From Pseudobdellovibrionaceae bacterium (GTDB lineage: Bacteria > Bdellovibrionota > Bdellovibrionia > Bdellovibrionales > Bdellovibrionaceae): a DNA stretch of 64,000 nucleotides. The stretch is taken from the NCBI GenBank assembly GCA_030158485.1, contig JAOASS010000006.1:151312-215311 (forward strand), read 5' to 3'. Both the position numbers and the translations under genes were made by a program. Below are positions 44,719 to 52,474 of the stretch, piece by piece (the first letter of the stretch is position 1; every line of letters begins with the position of its first letter). The notes below the pieces were generated by a model. It saw only the letters and a list, made by a program, of their open reading frames with translations. It made no database searches and was not told where the DNA came from.

Positions 44719-45573
44719 TTAACGTATTGATTTTCCTTTCCATTGCAGGCGTCTCAGGTGCAGGACTAAGTGTGTAACTAACACCAGTCCTGCAAGTTGA
44801 CTGATTAACACAGGATAAGCTTGAGCTTTGCTTCCATCGGAAAACCAGTCTAAGATTTTTTCTAAAAAAGTAATACTTAACTGAAAAAGCCAATTAAAGC
44901 CCGGAACATAGCTTAAAAAAGCCAGCGGAAAGAGAACCCAGCTAATAAATGGGCCTAAAATTAAATTCAGTGGAACAGACCAAAAGCTAATTGAAAAGCC
45001 AAGACTCAGCCAAACTCCATAAAAAATAAAATTTCTTAAAATTTCGATTTTCATTCGTGGAGTAACAAAGAGAATGAGGCTTGCAAGCCAACTCAGCCAA
45101 AAGCTGTGAGACCTGATCCAAGAGGGCTCTAGGGCCAGGCATAGCAAAGCTATTGCAAGTAGCTTTTGTTCTTCTTTAACTTTGAAAAAAAAAGCCATGC
45201 TAATTCCAAGGCAAGCTCTTGTTCCAGGAGCTGAGAAGCCAGTTACGGCATTATAGAACCATAAAATAAAGAACTCGAAACTTCGAGGAGTTCGGAGTTT
45301 TCTTAAAAGCCACTGCAAAACAAGAAAATGGGATCCTGAAACGATAAATAAATGGATCAGTCCACTGACTTGCAAATAAGTTTTCCATTTTTCTTGTGAA
45401 GGAATAGGGCGTGCGCAGACAAGTGCTTGCCACAAAACTTTTTCTGCTATTTGTGTGGGCATTGAGCTTACGCACCAGTGTTGTAAAAAAACCAGATGGT
45501 GAGCGAGATAGGAAAATAAGGAAAAGTAAGAAAGGAGCATAAAAAAAAGGCAGCCTATGCAAAAAGCCCACAT
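44719..45573 (-). CDS. Minimal ComEC/Rec2-like DNA-uptake membrane protein
   Basis: A 284-residue membrane protein with about seven to nine hydrophobic segments. The ComEC competence-domain motif is seen as QVSGLIHLFIVSGSHFLVL (family form GLsHlLaiSGlH), followed by the SAPGTRACLG and SFWLSWLASLILF blocks. Full ComEC proteins have 600-800 residues with an N-terminal OB fold and a C-terminal metallo-beta-lactamase domain; neither is present here. A stop codon lies six bases before ATG 45573, so no longer N-terminus is possible in this frame. It may be a DNA channel core or a degraded relic. Confidence 0.72.
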   Translation of the reverse strand: MWAFCIGCLFFMLLSYFSLFSYLAHHLVFLQHWCVSSMPTQIAEKVLWQALVCARPIPSQEKWKTYLQVSGLIHLFIVSGSHFLVLQWLLRKLRTPRSFEFFILWFYNAVTGFSAPGTRACLGISMAFFFKVKEEQKLLAIALLCLALEPSWIRSHSFWLSWLASLILFVTPRMKIEILRNFIFYGVWLSLGFSISFWSVPLNLILGPFISWVLFPLAFLSYVPGFNWLFQLSITFLEKILDWFSDGSKAQAYPVLISQLAGLVLVTHLVLHLRRLQWKGKSIR

Positions 45574-45906
45574 GCATCAAGCAGTTAGCAAGAGTTCGAC
45601 CTAGGTCTCGTTTCGACCAATCTAAAGATCCCGTCCGAGGGGCCAAAATGCGGATGTAAGAATCATGTAAGATGAGTAAACAAAAAAATATGATAATTAA
45701 AATAAATCTAATAAATTTAGTAATTTAAGTCATGCTTAATTTTGCAACAATTGGCTGAAACCGTTGATTTTGAAACAGTCTAAGGTCTAGATGGAGTGTT
45801 TTTAAACATTTCGTGTGGATATCTCCTGCTTGTGAGTCACTTTTGAACCATGTCATAATGTGACATGGTTGCGTTTTAAGGATGAATTTTGTGAAAAGGA
45901 ACTCAC
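45574..45906. other. 333-base divergent intergenic region
   Basis: No gene is supported here. The first 80 bases overlap a chance frame on the - strand. The middle is very AT-rich (around 45681-45730) and probably holds promoters. A perfect palindrome stands at 45846-45870, close to the start of the TPR gene. Confidence 0.6.
45846..45870. promoter_or_regulatory. Perfect 10-bp dyad upstream of the TPR-LysM genes
   Basis: AACCATGTCA (45846-45855) and TGACATGGTT (45861-45870) are exact reverse complements around TAATG. It lies 36 bases before the TPR gene start. It could be an operator, or an early hairpin: the bases after it are GCGTTTT, a poor T-run. Confidence 0.5.
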
Positions 45907-46416
45907 ATGAAATGGATTATAAATCTGACACTTCTCTTTTTAAGTATCATTTCGTTTGCAGCCCCAACGACTCTACGTCAGATCAATCGAGAAATAGATC
46001 TCAAAGCTGAGCTCACGGGTAAAAATTTGAATAAAATGAATGATGATCAGTTGTACGCGGAAATTTTGGCCCAGTATCAAAGAGGCGATACTATTGTCAT
46101 GAAAAGAGCGCTTAAAATTTTAACTCAGAAATACTCAAATAGTCCCCATGCAGACAACGCACTTTACATCACAGGTTATAGTGCTTTGGAAAAAAATCGT
46201 TTTGCAGAAAGTCTTCATTACTTTGAACAACTTTTAAAAAATTATCCAGGCAGCAATAAAGCAGTTTCGGCAGAATTTGCAAAAGGATTGGCCTATCGCA
46301 ACATGAAGCTGATGAGCCTAGCGCAAAAAACTTTTTTTAAAGTTCGCAAGAAGTACCCGGGAAGTCCGGAGTCTTATCGTGCAGAAAATGAGCTTAAGCT
46401 TCTTGTGAGAAGATAA
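45907..46416 (+). CDS. Secreted TPR protein (YbgF/CpoB-like)
   Basis: A 169-residue periplasmic protein: signal peptide MKWIINLTLLFLSIISFAA, then TPR motifs of the outer-membrane-lipoprotein/YbgF sort (ADNALYITGYSALEKNRFAESLHYFEQLLKNYPGS and KGLAYRNMKLMSLAQKTFFKVRKKYPGS). CpoB/YbgF links peptidoglycan synthesis with outer-membrane constriction, but the coiled-coil part of CpoB is missing, so only the fold is assigned. The ATG follows AAAAGGAA. Its stop overlaps the start of the LysM gene (TAATG). Confidence 0.75.
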   Translation: MKWIINLTLLFLSIISFAAPTTLRQINREIDLKAELTGKNLNKMNDDQLYAEILAQYQRGDTIVMKRALKILTQKYSNSPHADNALYITGYSALEKNRFAESLHYFEQLLKNYPGSNKAVSAEFAKGLAYRNMKLMSLAQKTFFKVRKKYPGSPESYRAENELKLLVRR

Positions 46417-47627
46417 TGAAAAAGATTTTTTTCCTGTCTTTTCTTTATCTTCTCAATTTTGCCTCTGGGGCGCAAAGTGAAGATGATCCTGATTATCGAA
46501 TTGAGGATCAATTTCATGATATTTATAAAAAATTTAATGAAAATCCAGTTTCAGAAGAAAGTTGGAATAAAGCCTACAGTTTAGTGAAAGCGAAAGAATA
46601 CAGTGTTGTTAAAACAGATACTCTTTGGGATATTTCACAGGTTCTTTTTGCGGATCCTGTTTTTTGGCCTAAAATATGGTCGTTCAACACGAGTGAAGTT
46701 TTAAACCCTCACGAAATTCTTCCGGGATGGAAAATTCGTTTTTTCCCAGGAACAGTTGATTCGGCACCCTCTTTAAAAGTGCTCGAATACCAAGGTGTCG
46801 CAATTCCTCCGCAAAAAGTGAGTCCTCCTGTGACGGAAATTCCTCCGAGCATTCCCCAATATATTCCGGAGATCCCTAGTTTTGAAATTGCAAAGTTGAT
46901 ACCGACAGATCGTTCCGCTTTGGTCAGAATTCCGCTTCTACCTCTGCCCGTTGAGCTTTTCCGGGATCGTCCTGAGTCTCGAGGGAAAATTATTGAAATG
47001 GAAGAAGGCGCGCGATTTGCTGATTTTGGCCGTGACGTATTTGTTGAGTTGGAAGACCGTGTGGCGCCAGGTCGATTTTCAGTTATTAAAAATATTGAAA
47101 AAAATAAACATGGCTACATTGTTCAGTACCGGGGTGAAATTGAAGTTTTGAGTCGAATCAACGATTCTGAAAATGTTTACCGAGCACGTATCACAAAGCT
47201 TTTAGACAGTATTGAATTAGGAGATTTTTTGGTGAGTGGTGAAATTCCAATGGTTGATATCAGTGAAAAACCAAAAGTCACTTCAGCTCCGTTCGTTTCA
47301 ATTATTGGTGGATTTAAATCGCCAACAGATTTACTGTTTTCTCCTTATTCGATTGTTTTTCTAGACGGCGGACTGCGTGAGGGACTACGTGAAGGCGATG
47401 TCTTGAATGTTTATCAAGAGCCTAAATCTCGGTTGTCCTATACAAAACAGAAAAAATCTTATCGTGAAATTGGTACGATTAAAATTATTCGTACTCAAGA
47501 TACCGTTTCGACTGGCTATATCTTGAGTTCAAAAACAGAAATTCGCGAGGGCGATTTCGCGGGCTTTGAAAAAACGGATTCCGGAACGGCTACGGGCTCT
47601 GAAGATGATAACTTAATTCTTGAATAA
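46416..47627 (+). CDS. LysM-domain secreted protein
   Basis: A 403-residue exported protein. Signal peptide MKKIFFLSFLYLLNFASGAQ, one LysM domain at ~residues 63-107 (YSVVKTDTLWDISQVLFADPVFWPKIWSFN ... NPHEILPGWKIRF) that should bind peptidoglycan, a Pro-rich linker, and a C-terminal beta-rich domain that contains two repeats of a small barrel (RVAPGRFSVIKN ... and GLREGDVLNVYQ). This layout is common in Bdellovibrio-like bacteria, function unknown. It is coupled to the TPR gene and followed by dprA. Confidence 0.82.
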   Translation: MKKIFFLSFLYLLNFASGAQSEDDPDYRIEDQFHDIYKKFNENPVSEESWNKAYSLVKAKEYSVVKTDTLWDISQVLFADPVFWPKIWSFNTSEVLNPHEILPGWKIRFFPGTVDSAPSLKVLEYQGVAIPPQKVSPPVTEIPPSIPQYIPEIPSFEIAKLIPTDRSALVRIPLLPLPVELFRDRPESRGKIIEMEEGARFADFGRDVFVELEDRVAPGRFSVIKNIEKNKHGYIVQYRGEIEVLSRINDSENVYRARITKLLDSIELGDFLVSGEIPMVDISEKPKVTSAPFVSIIGGFKSPTDLLFSPYSIVFLDGGLREGLREGDVLNVYQEPKSRLSYTKQKKSYREIGTIKIIRTQDTVSTGYILSSKTEIREGDFAGFEKTDSGTATGSEDDNLILE

Positions 47628-47675
47628 GACTTTAAATTGCAAAAGCTCTATCAAAACTCTTAAAAGGAGCACTTG

Positions 47676-48590
47676 ATGGAAAATGAGTTGAAACTCTGGG
47701 CCTTCTTGCATGCATTTCAAGCTTCACCTTATCAATATTTATACCGACCTCAAATCCTTGAAGCGCTCGAACAAATTGATTATTTTACCTATGAAGAATT
47801 GATTGAGAAATTAACAAAGATGATTCCTTCTCATGAGTTTTGGTTAGATCAACTTGTTCCTGTTACTCAAGATCTCTATGCCCGTGAGCTCGAGTATTTG
47901 AATGAAGATTTTAAATTTATTTTTTATGGACAAAAACTTTTCCCCTTATCGCTTAGCAAAATGTCTGATCCACCGCTCGCGTTAAGTTATCAGGGCAATT
48001 TTTTAACCGTTACTCTAGATACCATTAGCATCGTGGGATCAAGGGAGCCCCACGAATTATCAAGTGATTGGATGCAAATGGAATTGTATCATTTTCTTAA
48101 AAAATATCGCCCAACGGTCGTCAGTGGTGGGGCTCGTGGGGTTGATCAAAAAGCTCATTTGATTTCAACTCTTCTTGAGGTTCCGACAGTTGTTGTTTTA
48201 CCTTCAGGTCTTGCGCAAAAATACCCTGCACTTTGGAACCATCAGCAATGGAAAAGTAAAACAGTTGTTTTTGTCAGCGAAATGTTGTTATCGGCTAAGA
48301 TCTCAAAAAGAAATTTTTCTTCTCGCAATCGCCTCATTGCAGCTTGGGGGCTGGTCACTTTAATTATAGAAGCTCATCGTCGTAGCGGAACTTTAATGAC
48401 GGCTCACCACGCGCTAGTTGAAGGAAAGCCCGTTTGGGTTGTACCAGGTCATCCACAGATGCCAGCTTTTGCAGGTTCGCTGGATCTGAGCTTTGATCAT
48501 GCTCAAATCGTCAGGAATGCTTCTGACTTAAGCACTCTGTTTGAAGCAGAATTTTTAAATTATTCAAGCCAATCACTTGGGCTAGTTTAG
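47676..48590 (+). CDS. dprA: DNA-processing protein DprA
   Basis: About 304 residues. DprA loads RecA on incoming single-stranded DNA during transformation. The Rossmann-like core shows ISIVGSREPHE, VVSGGARGVDQKAH, VVLPSGLAQKYP, FSSRNRLIAAWG and AHRRSGTLMTAHHAL followed by VWVVPG, in family order. The start is ATG 47676 with AAAAGGAG six bases upstream (a TTG at 47673 is less likely). The N-terminal ~100 residues are poorly conserved. It lies 2 kb from a minimal ComEC, so remnants of a natural-competence pathway are present. Confidence 0.9.
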   Translation: MENELKLWAFLHAFQASPYQYLYRPQILEALEQIDYFTYEELIEKLTKMIPSHEFWLDQLVPVTQDLYARELEYLNEDFKFIFYGQKLFPLSLSKMSDPPLALSYQGNFLTVTLDTISIVGSREPHELSSDWMQMELYHFLKKYRPTVVSGGARGVDQKAHLISTLLEVPTVVVLPSGLAQKYPALWNHQQWKSKTVVFVSEMLLSAKISKRNFSSRNRLIAAWGLVTLIIEAHRRSGTLMTAHHALVEGKPVWVVPGHPQMPAFAGSLDLSFDHAQIVRNASDLSTLFEAEFLNYSSQSLGLV

Positions 48591-48683
48591 TTAAACAAGA
48601 TTTAACTCTAGATCTAGTGATGCTCTCTATCTATTTGGATAGACTTAAATAAAATGAAAAAGAGTGAAAAAAAGGTTTGTGAA

Positions 48684-48711
48684 TTGTCATAAGTCCAGCT
48701 TATCATTTTAT
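48684..48711 (+). promoter_or_regulatory. Predicted sigma-70 promoter of candidate small RNA
   Basis: TTGTCA (48684-48689) as -35, a 16-base spacer and TTTTAT (48706-48711) as -10 (TTATGT at 48708 is an alternative). Initiation would fall near 48717 in GGGAG, directly before the structured element. Confidence 0.45.
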
Positions 48712-48716
48712 GTAAG

Positions 48717-48780
48717 GGAGGGGCGATGTGGTCAAGGATGACCTCTGTGGACGGATGCTACGGCATCGCTCTGTTTTTTT
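48717..48780 (+). ncRNA. Candidate small RNA with AAGGAT hairpin loop
   Basis: In the gap between dprA and the convergent permease gene. A hairpin GGTCA-AGGA-TGACC (48730-48743) exposes GGA in its loop, as in CsrA/RsmA-binding RNAs; further GGA triplets lie at 48718 (GGGAGG) and 48749/48753 (GGACGGAT). An outer stem pairs 48720-48729 with 48763-48772 (ten pairs, three wobble) and is followed by G and seven T (48774-48780), a rho-independent terminator. A promoter-like element precedes it. No open reading frame is present. Confidence 0.5.
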
Positions 48781-48867
48781 CCTTTAAAAAAATCAAAATA
48801 AAATTGAAGTGAGTAATAAAAAAATTCAGATTTTGATTGGCTTTTTTTGTCAGCAAAAAGTAATTTC

Positions 48868-49959
48868 TTAGTCCCAGATTTTTTTTAGCGAATAAAGAGC
48901 AAAGCTACCAAAACCAATATTGGGAAGCCAAAGTGAAATCGACGGAGAAATTTGTCCCCCTCGTGCTAAGCCCTCGCAAGCGACATAAAGAACCCAATAC
49001 CCAATAATAACAGCTAAACAAATCATAAAACCCGATGACCGAGCCGCTCGACGATGAGGTTGAATGCCGAGAGCAACTCCAATCAGAGCAAAAACGACAC
49101 ACATAATTGAAATCGCCATTCGTTTATTCCACTCGATTTTTAATTTAATCATTTCACTTTTAGGTGGATTTAAATCGAGCTGATTTTGAATATCACTCCA
49201 AGTCCAAGATTGGGCTGATTTTTCACGTTCTTGAATTTCAAGTGGATCGCTTAAATTCACGTCGAAAGTTTCAAAATTTATTTTCGTGTGAGTTTCTGTT
49301 TTTCTATGAATAGATCCATTTTCTAAGCGAAGTAGAGCTTTGTGCCCAGGTGTATCGGGGTCTGGTTTGAGTTGACCTGTCTTAGCTATAATAGTGAGTG
49401 GTAATTTAGGATCTCTTTCATCATAAATAAAAATATCCTGCATAATGTTTGTATCTGAATCAATTTTATTGGCATAAACAACTAAGTCGAAAAGACCTTC
49501 TGAAAAAGTACCAGCTTTGATTGTGGCAGCAGCTTTTGTTTGTTTTAAATTACTAAATAAAACTTCGAATCGACGATTGCCCCAAGGTGCGAGTTCAAAT
49601 GAAGTTTGTGCGGAAACAAGTCCAATGAGAAGGCCCAAGACAAGGGCTGGTATCATGATCGTTCCCATTGAAAGGCCGCATGCCCGGAGAGCAATAATTT
49701 CTGAATCCTGACTAAGCCGACCATAAGTCCAGAGAACCGCAAACAAAAGACTCATGGGGAAAAGCGCGGGTAGCATTGAAATGCAAATATAGAGAATAAT
49801 TTCAGAGAGTGTTCCCGCATCAACCCCGTGGATTAATGCAAATTCGGTCAGTCTCAAAATTTGAAACATCAGAATAATCATAAGGAAGACGCTCATTCCA
49901 AGTAAAAAACCTGGAAGCATTTCTAGAAAAAGGGCTAGCTGAATTCGCATGTTTTTCAT
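48868..49959 (-). CDS. LptF/LptG family permease
   Basis: A 363-residue inner-membrane protein of the YjgP/YjgQ family, which with LptB extracts lipopolysaccharide from the inner membrane. Three helices at the N-terminus (MKNMRIQLALFLEMLPGFLLG onward), a periplasmic beta-jellyroll region (~130-260) and three C-terminal helices fit the family; RACGLSMGTIMIPAL is the typical coupling helix. Only one of the two subunits is encoded here. LptF and LptG cannot be told apart with certainty. Confidence 0.88.
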   Translation of the reverse strand: MKNMRIQLALFLEMLPGFLLGMSVFLMIILMFQILRLTEFALIHGVDAGTLSEIILYICISMLPALFPMSLLFAVLWTYGRLSQDSEIIALRACGLSMGTIMIPALVLGLLIGLVSAQTSFELAPWGNRRFEVLFSNLKQTKAAATIKAGTFSEGLFDLVVYANKIDSDTNIMQDIFIYDERDPKLPLTIIAKTGQLKPDPDTPGHKALLRLENGSIHRKTETHTKINFETFDVNLSDPLEIQEREKSAQSWTWSDIQNQLDLNPPKSEMIKLKIEWNKRMAISIMCVVFALIGVALGIQPHRRAARSSGFMICLAVIIGYWVLYVACEGLARGGQISPSISLWLPNIGFGSFALYSLKKIWD

Positions 49960-50028
49960 AATTTTAAGAGACTAGCTCAAGTGGACTCAAGCATTGACCT
50001 CATTTTTAATCTCCTTGAGAATGATTAT

Positions 50029-51102
50029 ATGCTGAAAATATTGCTGGTCTATGACGATTTTCAAGAGCTCACTTCGGCTGAGCTTCTCTTAAAAAAAATG
50101 GGTTTTGATGTCGTCGGAATTACCAGCGAGTTTTCCCTAGCGGAGCAGCTGCTGTCGTTTAACCCTCAAATCGTTGTAGCACAGGGGCGCACGGCTAAAG
50201 TTTCGACTTCGAGTGTGGGACGACGTCTTCGTGAGTCGACGCGTTGGGAAGGGCATTGTGTTCTGATTTTTTATTCTAACTCAAAGCCACAGGCTACAGA
50301 GTTACTCAAAATTCGAATGGATGTGGCATTAGAACATCCAGCTGCACCAACAAAGCTGGTTCAAGTTGTTGCTGAATTGGGTGGACTTGATGCCAATCAG
50401 CTCTTGGATAAGTTGATTAAAAGTATGACAGCAGAAGAAACCTCCGGGTCGAAAGATGAAGTTTCAACTTTTTCTCATCGTTCTGAAAATGAATCTGTTT
50501 TAGTCAGCGGGGGAAAGTCAGTCCCGCAAGATACAAATCAAAGATTTGGCGGAGCAGCAGGCGCTGAGGAAAGAAAAAAACTGGCAGCTGGCGAAGTTAT
50601 TCAAGATACAAATCAAAAACTGATAGCAAAGTCAGAGATCCCAGTGGATCAAATTCAAAAAGTAGAAAGCGGATCCGTGCTGTCATCTAGCAACCCATTG
50701 TTCCCGTTGAGCCTTCAAAGCCAAGAGCAAGGCCCAGAAAAAAAGGCTCTCGTCGGAAGCTCGGAAGATTCTCAAGGGGGTCAAGTCGCGGTTGGAAATT
50801 TTGATGTGGGTTCTTTTAAAATGAATAACCTGCCTCATGACCCAGTCATGCAAGAACTTGAAAGTTTGCTGAAAAAAAAGTCAGATTTAAGTGTTCAACC
50901 GCTGATTGAAGATCCTGCTAGGCGAACTAAGTACGACGCTTATATGAAAACTATTCCAATTAAGCAGTTAGCTTCGATAAGACGACGAGATGCAAAAGTG
51001 CGTTTAAAAGATCTTATAAAAGATAAGGACCAATTGGGCTTACAAGATCAGGACGTTTTGCGTCGAGAATTCGTGAAAGCTTTGTTCAAAAAAGAGGAAT
51101 GA
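50029..51102 (+). CDS. Pseudo-receiver domain protein with long disordered linker
   Basis: About 357 residues from ATG 50029 (MLKILLVYDDFQ); a GTG at 49981 would add 16. Residues 1-120 have the receiver-like pattern (KILLVYDD acid pocket, GFDVVGITSEFSLAEQLLSFNPQIVVA), but the phospho-acceptor Asp is missing (VVAQGR) and the conserved Lys-Pro is His-Pro (EHP), so it cannot be phosphorylated normally. The middle (~150-280) is Ser/Gln-rich and repeats DTNQR/DTNQK. The C-terminus (~290-357) is a basic helical region. Role unknown; an adaptor is plausible. Confidence 0.6.
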   Translation: MLKILLVYDDFQELTSAELLLKKMGFDVVGITSEFSLAEQLLSFNPQIVVAQGRTAKVSTSSVGRRLRESTRWEGHCVLIFYSNSKPQATELLKIRMDVALEHPAAPTKLVQVVAELGGLDANQLLDKLIKSMTAEETSGSKDEVSTFSHRSENESVLVSGGKSVPQDTNQRFGGAAGAEERKKLAAGEVIQDTNQKLIAKSEIPVDQIQKVESGSVLSSSNPLFPLSLQSQEQGPEKKALVGSSEDSQGGQVAVGNFDVGSFKMNNLPHDPVMQELESLLKKKSDLSVQPLIEDPARRTKYDAYMKTIPIKQLASIRRRDAKVRLKDLIKDKDQLGLQDQDVLRREFVKALFKKEE

Positions 51103-51146
51103 TTTAAAAGGAACGTGATAGTCTATCCAACGGAGGTCTCGTTTAT

Positions 51147-51473
51147 ATGGGTTCAAGTCAGGCAGTCACAGATAAAACATTTGAAACAGAAGTACTTAAT
51201 TCAGGTAAACCCGTCTTAGTTGATTTTTGGGCAGAGTGGTGCGGACCCTGTCGTGCTCTCGGGCCAAAGCTTGAAGAAATAGCAAATGAAATGGGTGAAA
51301 AAATTCAAGTTGTTAAAATCAATGTTGATGAAAATCATTCTACACCGCAAAAGTATGGGATTCGAGGAATTCCGGCTATGATTCTCTTTAGAGGCGGACA
51401 AGAAATTGGTCAGCTTGTTGGGAATCATCCAAAAGATACAATCGTCGATTTTCTAAACAAACATCTAAGCTAA
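51147..51473 (+). CDS. trxA: Thioredoxin
   Basis: A 108-residue cytoplasmic thioredoxin with the active site WAEWCGPCRAL and the cis-Pro loop GIRGIPAMILF; Asp and Lys beside the active site are present. It reduces disulfides in ribonucleotide reductase, peroxiredoxins and others. The ATG follows GGAGGT by nine bases. A strong terminator lies directly downstream, so the gene is transcribed alone or with the pseudo-receiver gene 44 bases upstream. Confidence 0.95.
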   Translation: MGSSQAVTDKTFETEVLNSGKPVLVDFWAEWCGPCRALGPKLEEIANEMGEKIQVVKINVDENHSTPQKYGIRGIPAMILFRGGQEIGQLVGNHPKDTIVDFLNKHLS

Positions 51474-51483
51474 ATAAAAAAGT

Positions 51484-51513
51484 AGCCCACACATGGATTC
51501 GGGTGGGCTTTTA
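51484..51513 (+). terminator. Rho-independent terminator of trxA
   Basis: AGCCCAC (51484-51490) pairs with GTGGGCT (51503-51509), followed by TTTT, eleven bases after the trxA stop. Confidence 0.85.
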
Positions 51514-51546
51514 AAAGTAAATGACTTTCTTAAGTATAAAATAAGC

Positions 51547-52263
51547 TTAGTTTTGAGCACTCAAAAGTGCTTCTGTATTAACGAGTCGACTTGTTAAGCG
51601 GGCATAAGTTTCTTTATAATGTTTAAATATCTGAGTTGAATATTCTTTAGGTTTTTTATTCTGCGCGATGAGTTTTCGCACATTTCGAGGTCCCATATTA
51701 TAAGCTGCAATATACCTGTATGCCTTGTCTGGAAAATTACTTCGTAAATAATCTAAGTAAGCAACTCCAATCGTGATGTTTTTAACAGGATCTTTCAGTT
51801 CATTTTTATGGTTAAAAGTAATTTTATATTTCTTTGTAATCCAAAAAGCTGTTTCTGGTCTAATTTGCATCAAACCAATTTCTCCGACTCCGCCAATTGC
51901 TAAAGGATTATATCGAGATTCTGTTTTGATAACAGCTGCCACAAAAACGGGGTCAAATCCAAATTTAGCACTTTCTTTTAAGATAGCTTGAGTTAATCGA
52001 AAAGCTTTAGGTCTGTGATTTTTCGGAAGCTGAGTCCTGACTTCTTGATACAACTTGAAATGCAGGTCTCCGAGATCAGACTTTTGAGCAGCATCACTTC
52101 TTCGATACTGAGAACCTAAAAGTTCGCGTGCGTGAACTTCGCGAAGTTTTTCATCAACCGGTTGCAGGCCAACTAAGTCTTCTGGCATCACTTGAAAATT
52201 TTGAAAAGTGAGCATGATCAGTAAAGATCCAACGAATGCTAACAAAGTCTTATTTTGATCCAT
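51547..52263 (-). CDS. Lytic transglycosylase (SLT domain)
   Basis: About 238 residues. An N-terminal membrane anchor or signal (MDQNKTLLAFVGSLLIMLTF) precedes a Slt70-type goose-lysozyme-like domain: catalytic Glu in IKTESRYNPLAIGGVGEIGLMQI, then GVAYLDYLR and YIAAYNMGPRNVRK. It cleaves peptidoglycan with 1,6-anhydro product formation in the periplasm. The start is ATG 52263 since GGGAGA lies seven bases upstream; a GTG at 52278 is unlikely. Such enzymes serve wall remodelling in growth or prey entry; the latter cannot be told here. Confidence 0.88.
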   Translation of the reverse strand: MDQNKTLLAFVGSLLIMLTFQNFQVMPEDLVGLQPVDEKLREVHARELLGSQYRRSDAAQKSDLGDLHFKLYQEVRTQLPKNHRPKAFRLTQAILKESAKFGFDPVFVAAVIKTESRYNPLAIGGVGEIGLMQIRPETAFWITKKYKITFNHKNELKDPVKNITIGVAYLDYLRSNFPDKAYRYIAAYNMGPRNVRKLIAQNKKPKEYSTQIFKHYKETYARLTSRLVNTEALLSAQN

Positions 52264-52323
52264 AATTTCTCCCAACACTTGTACAAGTTAAGAGTGCAGG
52301 GACAATGCCAGACCGATAACTCT

Positions 52324-52352
52324 TTGATAGTATTGAGTTCTCAAAATAAAAC
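52324..52352 (+). promoter_or_regulatory. Predicted promoter of second candidate small RNA
   Basis: TTGATA (52324-52329), 17-base spacer, TAAAAC (52347-52352). Initiation near 52359 would give a transcript of about 98 bases ending at the strong terminator. Confidence 0.35.
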
Positions 52353-52358
52353 GCGGCT

Positions 52359-52456
52359 TAATTCATTTGATTTCGTATTGATAGGGAGTCTGTTGGCTGG
52401 AAGCAGTCAGTTAGATAAAAGTTAGACGTCTCATCCTGAGACGTTTTTATTTTTTT
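52359..52456 (+). ncRNA. Candidate small RNA with strong terminator
   Basis: The + strand of this gap carries a rho-independent terminator (ACGTCTC 52426-52432, loop ATCCT, GAGACGT 52438-52444, then TTTTTATTTTTTT) although no + strand gene lies upstream within 0.9 kb; both flanking genes are on the - strand. Upstream of it is a second hairpin, TTGGCTG-GAAG-CAGTCAG (52393-52410), with a GAAG tetraloop. No reading frame with a ribosome site is seen. The terminator could also serve the - strand gene at 52475, but its T-run on that strand is poor. Confidence 0.45.
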
Positions 52457-52474
52457 GATTATTCGTAATTCAAA

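Noticed and set aside
45251..45646. 131-residue reading frame on the - strand upstream of and overlapping the ComEC-like gene, considered as a frameshifted N-terminus.
   Set aside because: Its sequence has no resemblance to the ComEC OB fold and the in-frame ComEC start is preceded directly by a stop; it looks like a chance frame.
48754..48767. GATGC-TACG-GCATC as the terminator stem of the small-RNA candidate.
   Set aside because: Six bases separate it from the T-run; the larger outer stem ending at 48772 fits better, although the short hairpin may be an alternative fold.
50012..50028. TTGAGAATGATTATAT, similar to the Fur-box-like site before fur.
   Set aside because: It is AT-rich, lacks the second half-site and lies in the translated or leader part of the pseudo-receiver gene; no iron link.
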